A stretch of DNA of 64,000 nt from an uncultured Chloroflexales bacterium (GCA_937902315.1 CALGUG010000011.1:1-64000); one strand, 5' to 3'; shown: positions 1-8,747, counted from the first letter of the stretch. The notes: a model not told the origin generated them from the letters alone. A program made the numbers and translations.

Positions 1-11
1 TTTTTTTGCCC

Positions 12-55
12 AAAAACATGAGCCACCCCGACAAACTCCGGGATGACTCATGTTT
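12..55 (-). terminator. Rho-independent terminator of the aminotransferase gene
   Basis: Arms at 14-29 and 40-55 pair with two G-T wobbles around a short loop. Read on the minus strand the stem is followed by five U residues (16 to 12). It lies about 55 bases beyond the stop of the aminotransferase, so it most likely ends that transcript. Confidence 0.75.
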
Positions 56-110
56 GTCATTCTTCGCGCTCGCGTTGTAAGAGCGAGGCTTTGCAAAGGA
101 TGCGGCAGCT

Positions 111-1454
111 TTAGACCAGCGCCAAAATCGTCTCTTCAAAGACGGCCAGAGCCTGATCGATCTCCTCTTTAGTGACGATCAGTGGCGGGCAGAAGCGGAT
201 GGTCGAGATACCACAGGTCAAGAGCAGCACACCGCGCTGGAAGGCTTCTTCCATCACCTTATCGGCCAGCTTCTTATCGGGCTCGCCCGTAGCAGGATCA
301 ACGAACTCAACGCCCACCATCAGGCCGCGACCGCGCACAAAGCCGATCTGCGGAATACGCTGCTTCATCTCGCGCAGACGCTCAAGTAGGTAAGGACCAA
401 CCTTAGCAGCGTTCTCCATCAGCGATTCTTCAACCAAGCAGAGCGTTTCGTAGGCGCTCGCACACGAGACCGCGTTGCCGCCATAGGTGTTGCCATGCGC
501 GCCGGGCTTCCAGCGGCTGGCCCACTCTTTGCGAGCGACGATACCGCCGATCGGCATACCACCGCCCAAACCTTTGGCGGTCGATACGATGTCAGGTATA
601 ATGCCCTCGTGCTCGAAGGCCCACATCTTGCCCGTGCGACCGATACCGCTCTGCACTTCGTCGCAGATCAACAAAATGCCGTAGCGATCGCAGATGTCGC
701 GCAGACCCTTCAAGAAGCCTGGCGCTGGCACCACATAACCGCCCTCGCCCTGAATCGGTTCAACAATAATAGCCGCAACTTCTTCAGGAGGACAGGTTGT
801 GGCAAAGAGCGTCTTTTCGATAAAGTCCAAACAAGCTTGGGTACAGTTTTCGGGCGCAACACCGAACGGCGGACGATCGGGGTTGGCAAAGAAAGCATGG
901 AAGGTGCCTGGAGTCAACGGGAAGAAACCGCGCCGCTGATAGGTTTTCGAAGCGGTCAGCGACAGGCTGCCGTAGGTGCGCCCGTGGAACGAGCTATAAA
1001 AGCCGATAATATTCTGGCGACCGGTGGCATAACGAGCCAGCTTGATAGCTGCCTCTACCGCTTCGGTTCCACTATTTGCAAAAAAGACCTGCCACTCGTA
1101 GTCTTTCGGCATCAAAGAGGCCAGCTTCTCGGCCGCTTTAATCATCGGCTCGTTGTAGTAGTCGGTGCCAGCCATATGAGTAAAGCGAGTAGCTTGCTCT
1201 TGGATAGCCTTCACCAAGCGTGGGTGGCTGTGGCCCGCTGCCAAAACAGCGATGCCCGCATTCATATCGAGATAGCGGTTCCCATCCACATCCCAGACGG
1301 TACAGCCCTCGCCACGTTCTACTACCAACGGATAAACACGTCCCATACAAGGTGCCATCACAGCATCGTCGCGTGCGATCAGCTCTTGGGCGCGCGGGCC
1401 GGGCAGGCGTTCGGCAGAGTTCTGTAACGAGGGGGGAAGGGTTGGCGTTGTCAT
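111..1454 (-). CDS. Class-III PLP aminotransferase (4-aminobutyrate / acetylornithine type)
   Basis: This is a 447-residue fold-type I aminotransferase that moves an amino group from an omega-amino substrate to 2-oxoglutarate through pyridoxal phosphate. Visible hallmarks are FANSGTEAVEAAIKLAR (cofactor phosphate region), FHGRTYG, the aspartate in LLICDEVQSGIGRTG that holds the pyridine nitrogen, and the Schiff-base lysine in STAKGLGGG. Length fits the GabT/class-III family. No arginine-biosynthesis gene lies nearby, so GabT-like is preferred over ArgD, but substrate cannot be fixed from sequence. ATG follows a GAGGAG ribosome site by three bases. It is transcribed alone from a promoter about 180 bases upstream and ended by a hairpin. 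Confidence 0.9.
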   Translation of the reverse strand: MTTPTLPPSLQNSAERLPGPRAQELIARDDAVMAPCMGRVYPLVVERGEGCTVWDVDGNRYLDMNAGIAVLAAGHSHPRLVKAIQEQATRFTHMAGTDYYNEPMIKAAEKLASLMPKDYEWQVFFANSGTEAVEAAIKLARYATGRQNIIGFYSSFHGRTYGSLSLTASKTYQRRGFFPLTPGTFHAFFANPDRPPFGVAPENCTQACLDFIEKTLFATTCPPEEVAAIIVEPIQGEGGYVVPAPGFLKGLRDICDRYGILLICDEVQSGIGRTGKMWAFEHEGIIPDIVSTAKGLGGGMPIGGIVARKEWASRWKPGAHGNTYGGNAVSCASAYETLCLVEESLMENAAKVGPYLLERLREMKQRIPQIGFVRGRGLMVGVEFVDPATGEPDKKLADKVMEEAFQRGVLLLTCGISTIRFCPPLIVTKEEIDQALAVFEETILALV

Positions 1455-1999
1455 AGTCTCCTCTTTCTAAGCTGCACAGAAGTGCGCGGAGTAATAATGT
1501 AGAGCCGAGGAGCGTGTCGGGAGGAACACACAAGAGAACGCCACTCGTGGTGAGGCATAGGGCGTTCCGAGAGGGTCGTGTTCGCCAGCAGGTGATCAAA
1601 ATCCCAAAACACACACCGGCAGCATATGTTCTATTGTATCCGAGCAATCTTTTTACGTCAAGAAATTGCCTAACATAAATTTGACAGATTATTCTAAATG
1701 AAGCGATTCATAAAAACGAGTTTCTTGATTCAGTATAGCGTATAATACAGCCCTAAAATCGACCTGAGCTCGATCGATCTCGACTCACAGAAGCGCGCGT
1801 TATCGAGGGCTGTGTGCAGAAAAAGTGTAAATAGATTTTTACTTCATTATGTAAAACAATCTCGAGGTTGCCCATAGCGAAAACGAAAAGCGAGAAAAAG
1901 TTAGACAGGTTCCGCTCTGCCGAAGGCCAAAAAAGACGTACAGTGATCGACCGAATGTAGCATCACTTCAACGTATGGTTGTGATAAGGAAGAAACAAC
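1455..1999. other. Intergenic region with divergent starts and a repeat fragment
   Basis: No gene is seen. The left part (1455-1626) is the predicted 5' leader of the aminotransferase on the minus strand. It contains a stem GAACGCC/GGCGTTC, but no riboswitch class was recognised. The right part has a TATAAT at 1741-1746 without a good -35, and a fragment of the dispersed repeat (TTCCGCTCTGCCGAAGGCC at about 1911-1930) just before the GNAT gene. Confidence 0.5.
1633..1661 (-). promoter_or_regulatory. Sigma-70-type promoter for the aminotransferase
   Basis: On the minus strand TTGACG (1661-1656) is separated by exactly 17 bases from TACAAT (1638-1633). Transcription would start near 1626, giving a leader of about 170 nucleotides. 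This is a sequence match only. Confidence 0.65.
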
Positions 2000-2491
2000 A
2001 TGCAATTTGAATTTCGTCCTCTCGACGCCGAAGCAGTGTATCAGCTCGTTACGTGGCGTTACGAAGCGCCATACGACATGTACAATATTTCAGATGATGT
2101 TGAGCCCAATATTCTGGCGCTTTTGATGATCGGCTGCAACAGCTACTATCGCATCGACGACCCCGAGCGCGGCCTGATCGCCTTCTGTTGTTTCGGCGAC
2201 GAAGGGCGCGTAGCGGGCGGCGACTACAGCCAAGAAGCGCTCGATTTGGGCCTTGGGGTTCACCCTGATCTGACCGGGCAAGGCTTGGGCCATCTCTTCA
2301 TCGATGCGCTCTGCAACTACGCCCAAAACCGCTTCCAACCCCAAACCTTGCGGGTTACCATCGCGGCTTGGAACGGCCGCGCCCAACGGGTCTGGACCAA
2401 AGCGGGCTTTCAAGAACGCGATCGCTTCAAGGCCTCCCGCAATGGAATGGAATTCATTATCTTCACCCGCTCTAATACCAAATCCGTTTAA
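2000..2491 (+). CDS. GNAT-family N-acetyltransferase
   Basis: This 163-residue protein is a single GNAT domain, which transfers an acetyl group from acetyl-CoA to an amine. The acetyl-CoA loop is visible as LGVHPDLTGQGLGHLFI (Q-x-x-G-x-G), followed by a final strand and helix with AAWNGRAQRVWTKAGF, typical of RimI-like members. The substrate is unknown. ATG at 2000 follows an AAGGAAG ribosome site. The last five codons and the TAA stop (2475-2491) lie inside the terminal repeat of a short mobile-like element, so the original C-terminus may have been replaced by insertion. Confidence 0.85.
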   Translation: MQFEFRPLDAEAVYQLVTWRYEAPYDMYNISDDVEPNILALLMIGCNSYYRIDDPERGLIAFCCFGDEGRVAGGDYSQEALDLGLGVHPDLTGQGLGHLFIDALCNYAQNRFQPQTLRVTIAAWNGRAQRVWTKAGFQERDRFKASRNGMEFIIFTRSNTKSV

Positions 2492-2639
2492 AGACTTTGT
2501 GCTCTTCGAATGCAGAAAACAAAACAGGGGAAAGAGTTGTGTGACATTTTGCGCTGTCGCGCGGAATGTCACACAACAAAAATGGTTAAGTTCCACTCTG
2601 CCGAAGGCCAAGTAGAAAGTAATCAACCGGATTTGTTAT
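2475..2639. repeat. MITE-like element with ATACCAAATCCG termini, copy A
   Basis: A 165-bp segment begins ATACCAAATCCGTTT and ends CGGATTTGTTAT, an imperfect inverted terminal repeat. Inside are a 12-bp-arm hairpin (TTGTGTGACATT / AATGTCACACAA, about 2538-2575) and the motif CACTCTGCCGAAGGCC, both shared in layout with other copies in the window. It has no coding capacity, so it would depend on a transposase from elsewhere. The internal hairpin could end transcription of the GNAT gene. Confidence 0.65.
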
Positions 2640-2657
2640 ACCTAGACGAAACACATT

Positions 2658-3575
2658 ATGAACAGATCGAGTCAAGGCAGTGCGCTACGCATCCTCTTTT
2701 TCGGCAGTTTCGGGCCTTTTTCACTGATCGCACTCGAAGAGCTGTTGGCGGCGGGCCACGAGGTGCTGGGAGTATTTATCACAAGCAGCCATCAACCGGC
2801 CCTGCAAGCGCTGCAGCCCAACGACATCCCCAAGTTGCGCGGCGTACACAGCATCGTCGGCCTCGCCTGGCAGCACGGCATTCCAGCTTGGAGCATCAGC
2901 GATACCAAAGACCCCGAGCTGCACAAGTTGCTGCGCGAACTAAGGGCCGATATCGGCTGCGTAGCCTCCTTCGACCAACGCATTCCGCGCAACCTGTTAA
3001 CGAGCCTGCCCTATGGCTTCGTCAACCTGCACCCCTCGCTGCTGCCCGCCTTCCGTGGGCCAGCACCGCTCTTCTGGGTGATGCGCGAGGGCGGTTCTGC
3101 AGCGGGCGTCACAACCCACCTGATGAATGACAAGCTCGACCACGGGCCGATTCTGCTTCAAAAGCCGCTGCGCTTCGAGATCGGCATCTCGGGCAACGAG
3201 CTGAGTCGGCTCTGCGCGCGCGAGGGCGGCAAGCTGCTAGTCGAAACGCTGCACGGCTTAGCCAGCGGCCAGATCGAAGCGCAGCCCCAGATCGGCGAGA
3301 GTAGTTACGCCCCCAAACCGCAGGCCAGCGACTTCGCGCTCGATCTGAACTGGTCAGCCGAGCGGGCCTTCTGCTTTATGCGCGGCAGCTCCGAATGGCA
3401 ACAGCCTTACCTCTTAACGATCGGCAACGAGCAGTTTTGGCTCAGCCACGCCTTCGAATACGATCCAAGCGCTCAACTCGACAAGCCCTTTCAGAGCGTA
3501 GAAGAGCGCTTCGCCTTCCGTTTCGCTCAAGGTGTGTTGTGGGCGCGGGTGCGAGCGCGCAAAATCGTGCGCTAA
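2658..3575 (+). CDS. Formyltransferase-family protein (Fmt/PurN-like)
   Basis: This 305-residue protein resembles methionyl-tRNA formyltransferase and sugar or purine formyltransferases, which use 10-formyltetrahydrofolate. The catalytic Asn-His-Asp set is visible: FVNLHPSLLPAFRGPAP holds the Asn and His, and NDKLDHGPILLQ holds the Asp. True Fmt usually has HASLLP, and no def or rsm gene is adjacent. It may therefore act on a nucleotide sugar or other small molecule rather than initiator tRNA. No convincing ribosome site precedes the ATG, and the repeat element ends only 18 bases upstream. Confidence 0.8.
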   Translation: MNRSSQGSALRILFFGSFGPFSLIALEELLAAGHEVLGVFITSSHQPALQALQPNDIPKLRGVHSIVGLAWQHGIPAWSISDTKDPELHKLLRELRADIGCVASFDQRIPRNLLTSLPYGFVNLHPSLLPAFRGPAPLFWVMREGGSAAGVTTHLMNDKLDHGPILLQKPLRFEIGISGNELSRLCAREGGKLLVETLHGLASGQIEAQPQIGESSYAPKPQASDFALDLNWSAERAFCFMRGSSEWQQPYLLTIGNEQFWLSHAFEYDPSAQLDKPFQSVEERFAFRFAQGVLWARVRARKIVR

Positions 3576-3595
3576 ACCCACAGCACGCTAACACT

Positions 3596-3700
3596 GCTCA
3601 ATCGCTGCTCGCTGGCGGAGAGGCTTCTAGTCCCCATGCAGCTTCTGGCGCGTCCGCCTCCGGCTAGCAACATCCCTTCCAACAAATGAGGTCTGTTGTG
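3596..3700. repeat. Remnant of the GCGTCCGCC-core dispersed repeat
   Basis: Contains GGCGGAGAGGCTTCTAG, the core GCGTCCGCCTCCGGCTA, and a CATCCCTTCCAACAAA tail, the same order as in copies near 8.8, 22.3, 32.2 and 58.4 kb. Ends are degraded and no terminal repeat is evident. Confidence 0.6.
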
Positions 3701-3758
3701 CTACGAAGCCGCCCCCACGATTTGCCGCAAAGCGTGAAAACGCAAACCGAGGGAAAGA

Positions 3759-3798
3759 TTGAGAGAGCTTTCGTGCTAGTGCGCGAAAGCTCTCTCAA
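3759..3798. terminator. Bidirectional hairpin between convergent genes
   Basis: Perfect 15-bp arms (TTGAGAGAGCTTTCG and its complement) enclose a 10-base loop. It lies between the convergent formyltransferase and DUF4230 genes and could end both transcripts. There is no U-tract on either side, so terminator function is inferred. Confidence 0.45.
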
Positions 3799-3852
3799 CA
3801 TCAACAACAGTCAAGTTCCGCTCTGCCGCAGGCCCTGAATGAGCGACGCGGG

Positions 3853-4662
3853 CTAGGGCAGAGCGACGGTCGGCGTGACCTGCAGCTGCACATCGGCGAA
3901 TTGGCAGGCGATATCGACCGAAGCGGGCTTGACCACCAGTTTGTAGTCCATAGCCTCTACAAAGCCAAACATATTCTCGAACAAGAGCTGAGCACGGACG
4001 CTGGCGTGCTCAATGATCTCGCTATCGCAGGCTTTTTGAACAATCTGGCCCTTCGACGACTCGAGCGCATCTTGGATCAAGCGGGCGTCGAGGTTGGTGC
4101 CAGGCGCTCCCTCGTAGTCCTCGATCGTGTAATCCTCAACATAGGCGTGCAGAATCTCGGCGGGCGGCATTTGAATCGTCACGGTACGACTGGCGTTATC
4201 GACCCGAATATCGCGCTCGCTCAGCTTAGCGAGATCGACTCCCGCCGTCACTTTGCCCTCGATAAAGAAGAGGTATCTCTTCTCGCCGATCGTGAACTGC
4301 CAATCGTAAAGGCCGATCGTATTCGGGCTCGAGGCCCGCGTCAGCACATCGATCTGAAAGACGATCGTTTCGAGCTTCTTCGAGCCTTCGATGCTGCTCA
4401 GAATCTGCTGGCTCGATATAATGCGAGGCGTTGGGCTAGGAATGGGGGTAGCAGTCGCCGCCTGAGTCGGCACAAGCGTGTTGCTCGGGCGCAGCGCGGG
4501 CGCCTGCGCGGTTTGCTCCGACTGAGCAGCTTGCTGAGGCGTTTGGCCGCGTCGGGCCAGCAGATCGCCCGCCACAAAAGCGGCTAACAGCAGAACTAAG
4601 ACAATGGCGATTTGAACCCCCGGGGTGAAGATCGGCGCTGATGGTTTGCTTCGTTCAGGCAT
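3853..4662 (-). CDS. Membrane-anchored DUF4230 protein
   Basis: This 269-residue protein has an N-terminal membrane segment (about residues 13-31), then a low-complexity Q/A/T/P linker to about residue 80, then a DUF4230 domain. The domain is recognised from KVTAGVDLAKLSERDIRVDN followed by VTIQMPPAEIL, the usual order in this family. The role of DUF4230 is not known; members are membrane-bound with an extracytoplasmic domain. The ATG follows AAGGAAGAG with good spacing. The gene stands alone, convergent with the formyltransferase gene. Confidence 0.8.
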   Translation of the reverse strand: MPERSKPSAPIFTPGVQIAIVLVLLLAAFVAGDLLARRGQTPQQAAQSEQTAQAPALRPSNTLVPTQAATATPIPSPTPRIISSQQILSSIEGSKKLETIVFQIDVLTRASSPNTIGLYDWQFTIGEKRYLFFIEGKVTAGVDLAKLSERDIRVDNASRTVTIQMPPAEILHAYVEDYTIEDYEGAPGTNLDARLIQDALESSKGQIVQKACDSEIIEHASVRAQLLFENMFGFVEAMDYKLVVKPASVDIACQFADVQLQVTPTVALP

Positions 4663-4832
4663 TGCACTCTTCCTTAGAGCCTTCAGAACGAGCTAGGCAA
4701 TGCTATGCTCAAGGCTACATGTACTCATCATAGCATGGCTTTTGAGCCAACAAAACAAGCCTACTTGCCCCACAATTCTCAAAAGTGGCTATACTACATA
4801 TGTTCAAGTTTGAAGCATAAGGAGCTAAGCCA

Positions 4833-5657
4833 ATGCAATATGTAACACTCAGTACTGGCGCACGTATGCCGAAGATCGGCTTTGGAACGTGGCAGATCTC
4901 CAACGAGCAAGTAGGAGATCGCATTCACACTGCGCTCAAAGTCGGCTATCGTCATATCGATACTGCGGCCGTCTATGGCAACGAAGCTGGCATCGGCCAA
5001 GCTCTGCAAGAAGCGAAGATTCCGCGCGAAGAGCTGTTCATCACCACCAAAGTCTGGAAGGACGACTATCGCGCCGCCGATCTGCCGGGCGCCGTCGATC
5101 GTTCGCTCGAAAAATTGCAGATGGACTACGTCGATCTGCTTTTGCTGCACTGGCCCCACGAGAGCGTTGCGCTCGAAGAGACCATGCCAGCCCTCAACGC
5201 GGTGGCGCGCGCGGGCAAGGCTAAGGCCATCGGCGTGAGCAACTTCCCGACCAAGCTGCTGCAAAAAGCCATCGAGCTGAGCGAAGTGCCGATCGTCACC
5301 AACCAGATCGAATACCACCCCTTCCTCAACCAAAACAAAGTGCTGAACTTCGCGCGCGCCCACAATATCTCGATCACGGCCTATTCACCGCTGGCGCGTG
5401 GCAAAGTCAACGACAACCCCGTGCTAAACGAAATCGGGGCCAAATACAACAAATCGGCCTCACAAGTCGCGCTGCGCTGGCTGGTCGAGCAAGAAGGTGT
5501 GATCGTCATTCCCAAGGCATCGAGCGAGAAGAATATGCGCGCCAACTTCGAGATCTTCGATTTTGCGCTAGACGATTCGGATCGTGCGGCGATTGCGAGC
5601 CTAGCCAACAACACCCGTATACTCAACCCCGAGTGGGGGCCGGAGTGGGATAACTAG
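4833..5657 (+). CDS. Aldo/keto reductase (2,5-diketogluconate reductase-like)
   Basis: This 274-residue protein has the NADPH-dependent aldo/keto reductase barrel. The catalytic tetrad can be read: Asp and Tyr in HIDTAAVYGNE, Lys in FITTKVW, His in LLLLHWP. The cofactor end is visible as VIPKASSEKNMRANFEIFDF. The N-terminus (TLSTGARMPKIGFGTW) is typical of the DkgA/DkgB or YtbE group, which reduces 2,5-diketogluconate and small aldehydes. AAGGAG lies 8 bases before the ATG. Substrate is undetermined. It is a single-gene unit followed by a strong hairpin. Confidence 0.9.
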   Translation: MQYVTLSTGARMPKIGFGTWQISNEQVGDRIHTALKVGYRHIDTAAVYGNEAGIGQALQEAKIPREELFITTKVWKDDYRAADLPGAVDRSLEKLQMDYVDLLLLHWPHESVALEETMPALNAVARAGKAKAIGVSNFPTKLLQKAIELSEVPIVTNQIEYHPFLNQNKVLNFARAHNISITAYSPLARGKVNDNPVLNEIGAKYNKSASQVALRWLVEQEGVIVIPKASSEKNMRANFEIFDFALDDSDRAAIASLANNTRILNPEWGPEWDN

Positions 5658-5666
5658 CAGATCGCT

Positions 5667-5695
5667 TTGGCGGCTCTTGGCTCAAGAGCCGCCAA
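5667..5695 (+). terminator. Hairpin after the aldo/keto reductase gene
   Basis: Perfect 13-bp arms TTGGCGGCTCTTG / CAAGAGCCGCCAA flank a 3-base loop, 10 bases after the stop codon. No U-run follows, so it may be a 3'-end stabiliser or a weak terminator. Confidence 0.5.
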
Positions 5696-5701
5696 CACGT
5701 T

Positions 5702-5824
5702 TAATAGCAAACCAGTTGATTGTTCTCTCTTTGGCCTTCGGTAGAGCGGAACGTGTCTCGTTCTTTCCCCGTTTTTGTTTTTCCTGTGTAGCAAGAGCGC
5801 AAGTCTTGAAACTGATTCGGTTTA
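5702..5824. repeat. Degenerate MITE-like element
   Basis: Contains TTGGCCTTCGGTAGAGCGGAAC, then CCCCGTTTTTGTTTTTCC, AAGAGCGCAAGTCTTGAAAC and an end GATTCGGTTTA, the same internal order as copy B (20349-20444). The ends are diverged. The minus-strand TAA stop of the next gene (5822-5824) falls at its edge. Confidence 0.5.
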
Positions 5825-6505
5825 ACCCGCGCTCGTCGGCTGGGTTTGAGGCTGGCGGGCCTGAGCGATCAGGTAGAGGCCAACCACTGCCCAGAGGTGT
5901 ACCACTGGAAGCAGTTGAGCATTGGGGGCATAGGCCACAAGGTAGAAGTCGAGCAGCGTGAAGGGCAGTAACACGCCTGCAAGCAGAATCAGCCAAGCTA
6001 GCCAACTCGGCAGCAACTTGAGCCGCAGACTCGCAATGGCATAACAGATCGAACCAAGCGAGACGGCGATCCAGGCCAGCACTTCGAGGCCGAAACCATA
6101 TGACCAGGCGATCTCGGAAAACGCTCCGACCCCATAGGATGTGAGATCGCCCAGCGCGCAGAGCGACAGACCGATCAGCGTGCAGCGATAGCCGAAGCGC
6201 AACAAGCCGGTCGAAGCCGCGCCGCGCTGGATCTGCAAGCGATGCAGGGCCTGCAGCGCAAAGATCAGCCCAACATAGACGATCCAGAAGAAACTACCGA
6301 AGCCGTGATAGAGATCGTCGGGATTTTCGGCCTGAAAGACTCCGAAGCCCGCCAGATATTGCCCCAAGGTTCGCACCAGCAAGGGTTTGGTCTCCCAGAC
6401 GTAACATTGAGTGGTGCAGATGCCGACCGTCGCCATCAATGGTGATAAGATCCACCAAGCTACAAGGCTTACCAGCGCGCCATAGGCGCCCCACAAGCGC
6501 TGCAT
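5822..6505 (-). CDS. Multi-spanning membrane protein of unknown function
   Basis: This 227-residue hydrophobic protein has about seven predicted transmembrane stretches, for example LVAWWILSPLMATVGI, FFWIVYVGLIFALQALH, VLAWIAVSLGSICYAIA, LAWLILLAGVLLPFTLLDF and VVHLWAVVGLYLIAQ. No family motif was recognised. Two cysteines close together (ICTTQC) lie after the first membrane segment. The start is taken at the ATG at 6505, with GGAAGG six bases upstream, rather than the TTG one codon earlier. It is convergent with the aldo/keto reductase gene and its stop codon lies at the edge of a degenerate repeat. Confidence 0.65.
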   Translation of the reverse strand: MQRLWGAYGALVSLVAWWILSPLMATVGICTTQCYVWETKPLLVRTLGQYLAGFGVFQAENPDDLYHGFGSFFWIVYVGLIFALQALHRLQIQRGAASTGLLRFGYRCTLIGLSLCALGDLTSYGVGAFSEIAWSYGFGLEVLAWIAVSLGSICYAIASLRLKLLPSWLAWLILLAGVLLPFTLLDFYLVAYAPNAQLLPVVHLWAVVGLYLIAQARQPQTQPTSAG

Positions 6506-6881
6506 CAAAACCCTTCCTTTCGTCTATAGCTTCTGTTTGTTTAAGCCTAGCAGAAAGCTGCAGCTTCTATATCCTGCCGCAGAACGAAACGCAGCAAAGC
6601 TATTTGTATCGTTGTGGGGCGGCTTCGTTGCACAGCAAGTCCTGCTGCTCGCGTTGTGTTTTGGCCTTCGGCAGAGTGGAGCTCGACTATTTCCCGGCTT
6701 CTCGTTTTCATGCCTTGCGAAAGGGACAAGTTGTGGGGGCGGCTTCGCTGCACAGCCAGCTATCGACCTGGGGTTGCGGGCGGGATGTTGATAGCCGGAG
6801 GCGGACGCGCCAAAAGCCTGCTTTGGGGCAGAGAGCAAACCGCCCAAGGCTAAACGCATTAAATAGCGAGTACAAAAGCGC
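6506..6881. repeat. Intergenic block of dispersed repeats
   Basis: No gene is seen. It holds two direct copies of a GGGGCGGCTTCG-T/C-TGCACAGC segment (about 6613 and 6735), one TTTTGGCCTTCGGCAGAGTGGA motif (about 6658), and one minus-orientation core, CGGGATGTTGATAGCCGGAGGCGGACGCGCC (about 6780-6812, quoted as adjoining motifs CGGGATGTTGATAGCC and GGAGGCGGACGCGCC). These are fragments of the two repeat families seen across the window. Confidence 0.55.
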
Positions 6882-6910
6882 TTGACAGGCGCAAGCGGCT
6901 GCTTAATAAT
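6882..6910 (+). promoter_or_regulatory. Promoter of the uronate dehydrogenase-like / MDR operon
   Basis: A perfect TTGACA (6882-6887) is 17 bases from AATAAT (6905-6910). The expected transcription start near 6917 leaves a leader of about 40 bases to the ATG at 6958, which supports that start over the upstream ATG at 6925. Confidence 0.75.
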
Positions 6911-6957
6911 GCCGCAAACTTTCGATGTTTTGGTCGAACGTCAATACGGAGCGATCA

Positions 6958-7716
6958 ATGGAAGATCAACGCAAAGTTCTGATCACAGGGGCTGGAGGGC
7001 TGATCGGCAGCTTTATAAGCCAAAGCTTGAGCAAACACTACGAACTGGTATTGTGCGACCGTGTAGCGCTGAACAGTGACAAACATCGCTGTATCCAAGT
7101 CGATTTGGGCGATCTCGACGCGCTCAGCGAAGCCTGCCACGGTATCGATACTGTGGTGCATCTCGCCGCTGATCGGCGTGTGTACGCAGAATGGGAGAGC
7201 GTTCTGCCCAACAATATTATCGGCACTTACAACATATTCGAGGCGGCTCGTCAAGCTGGTTGTCGCCGGATCGTGTATGCCAGCAGCATCAATACGGTGC
7301 GCGGTTACCCCAACGATGTTCAAGTGCACGTTTCGATGCCGGTGCGCCCGCCCAATCTCTACGGCGCAAGCAAAGTCTGGGGTGAAGCGCTGGCACGGCT
7401 CTACGCCGACCAACACGGTCTCTCGGCCCTCTGTCTGCGCTTTGGCTGGGTTGCCCCACGCGACCACCCCGATCTGCGGCCCGGCAATTCGATCCTCGAC
7501 TGCGTGATCACCCTGGACGATACATCGCGCTTGATCCACGCCGCGATCGAAGCGCTCGATTCGCTCCGTTTTGGAATTTTTCATGGGCTATCTAACAACC
7601 GTTACAAGCATCTCGACATTAGCGAAGCACGAGAGATTCTGGGCTACGAGCCACAGGACGACGCCTTCGCACTGGCAGAACAGCTTCAACAACAAGATGC
7701 CCAGACGTCGGAATAG
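6958..7716 (+). CDS. NAD-dependent epimerase/dehydratase, uronate dehydrogenase-like
   Basis: This 252-residue extended short-chain dehydrogenase has the nucleotide motif GAGGLIGS at the N-terminus and the catalytic YGASK pair (Tyr/Lys). The surrounding pattern, PNNIIGTYNIFEAARQAGCRRIVYASS, then YGASKVWGEALARLYAD and later FHGLSNN, resembles uronate dehydrogenase, which oxidises glucuronate or galacturonate to the aldarolactone. GGAG six bases before the ATG at 6958 and the promoter position decide this start. The next gene, an MDR reductase, follows after 32 bases in the same transcript. Substrate assignment is by resemblance only. Confidence 0.8.
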   Translation: MEDQRKVLITGAGGLIGSFISQSLSKHYELVLCDRVALNSDKHRCIQVDLGDLDALSEACHGIDTVVHLAADRRVYAEWESVLPNNIIGTYNIFEAARQAGCRRIVYASSINTVRGYPNDVQVHVSMPVRPPNLYGASKVWGEALARLYADQHGLSALCLRFGWVAPRDHPDLRPGNSILDCVITLDDTSRLIHAAIEALDSLRFGIFHGLSNNRYKHLDISEAREILGYEPQDDAFALAEQLQQQDAQTSE

Positions 7717-7748
7717 TTCAATCCAAATAGTGCAAGGATAGGTATCGT

Positions 7749-8747
7749 ATGCAAGCGTTTGCTGTTGTAGCCGTCGCCAAAGAGCAGGTCGAACTCCACG
7801 AAGTTTCGATCCCCGAGCCGGGGCCTGAAGATCTGGTCGTGCGCGTCACCCACTCTTGGATCAGCTCTGGCACCGAGGGTTCGTTCATTCGGGCCGAGCG
7901 TCTCAATGGCGAAACACCCCTCAAAGAAGGTGATCCCTCGCCCTTCCCGCATGTGCCGGGCTACCAAAAAGTCGGCGTCGTTGAATGGGTCGGATCGGCG
8001 GTCGAAGGCTTTAAGATCGGCGATCGGGTCTTCGCCAGCGTCTCGGGCGTCAAAGATATGGTCTCTAGCACGGGCGGGCACATTTCTCCGGCCGTCACCC
8101 ATAAATCGCAGGTCTGGCACCTGCCCGACAACATCGATCCGGTCGCCTTCAGCGGCTTGGTGCTGACCCAAGTCGGCTACAACTGCGGCATGCGCCCCAG
8201 CTTGCAGGCTGGCGATGCCGCCGTGGTGTTGGGCGATGGTCTGGTCGGTCAATGGGCGGCCCAAACTCTGCAAGATCGCGGCGCACGTGTGATGCTGCTC
8301 GGCCGCCACGACAACCGTTTGGCGCTCTTCGAGACCAAAGAGGGCGATCTGCGCGTTAACAGCCGCAACCAAGATGCGCAAGCCGTCGCGCGCGAGTGGG
8401 CCTCCGAGGGTGTGCAGGTCTTCGTCGACACTGTCGGCTCGGTCAACGAGATCAACGCTTGGATGTCGCTGATGCGCCACGATGGACACCTGGTTTCGGC
8501 GGGCTTCAACGGGCCGCACGGCCTGATCGACATTCAAAAGCTGCGTTTCGGCGAGCTATCGCTGCACGCCCCTTCGGGCTGGACCCGCCCGCGTATGAAC
8601 GCCACGCTCGATCTGATCGCCCAAGGCAGACTGCAAACCTTGCCCCTGATCAGCCATCGCTTCCCGATCAAACAAGCCCAACAAGCCTACGAATTGGTTT
8701 TGCACAAGCGCAGTTCGATTATGGGTGTTGTGCTCGAGTGGGAATAG
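7749..8747 (+). CDS. Medium-chain dehydrogenase/reductase without the catalytic cysteine
   Basis: This 332-residue MDR protein has a GroES-like N-terminal half and a Rossmann half with VVLGDGLVGQWAAQTL. Residues PHVPGYQKVGVVEWVG replace the GHE motif of zinc enzymes, and SWISSGTEGSF lacks the catalytic zinc cysteine. It is therefore probably a zinc-independent oxidoreductase, in the group often annotated as zinc-binding or sugar-linked dehydrogenase. AAGGATAGG precedes the ATG. It is co-transcribed with the uronate dehydrogenase-like gene and the unit ends in a strong terminator, so a shared role in sugar or uronate oxidation is plausible but unproven. Confidence 0.8.
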   Translation: MQAFAVVAVAKEQVELHEVSIPEPGPEDLVVRVTHSWISSGTEGSFIRAERLNGETPLKEGDPSPFPHVPGYQKVGVVEWVGSAVEGFKIGDRVFASVSGVKDMVSSTGGHISPAVTHKSQVWHLPDNIDPVAFSGLVLTQVGYNCGMRPSLQAGDAAVVLGDGLVGQWAAQTLQDRGARVMLLGRHDNRLALFETKEGDLRVNSRNQDAQAVAREWASEGVQVFVDTVGSVNEINAWMSLMRHDGHLVSAGFNGPHGLIDIQKLRFGELSLHAPSGWTRPRMNATLDLIAQGRLQTLPLISHRFPIKQAQQAYELVLHKRSSIMGVVLEWE

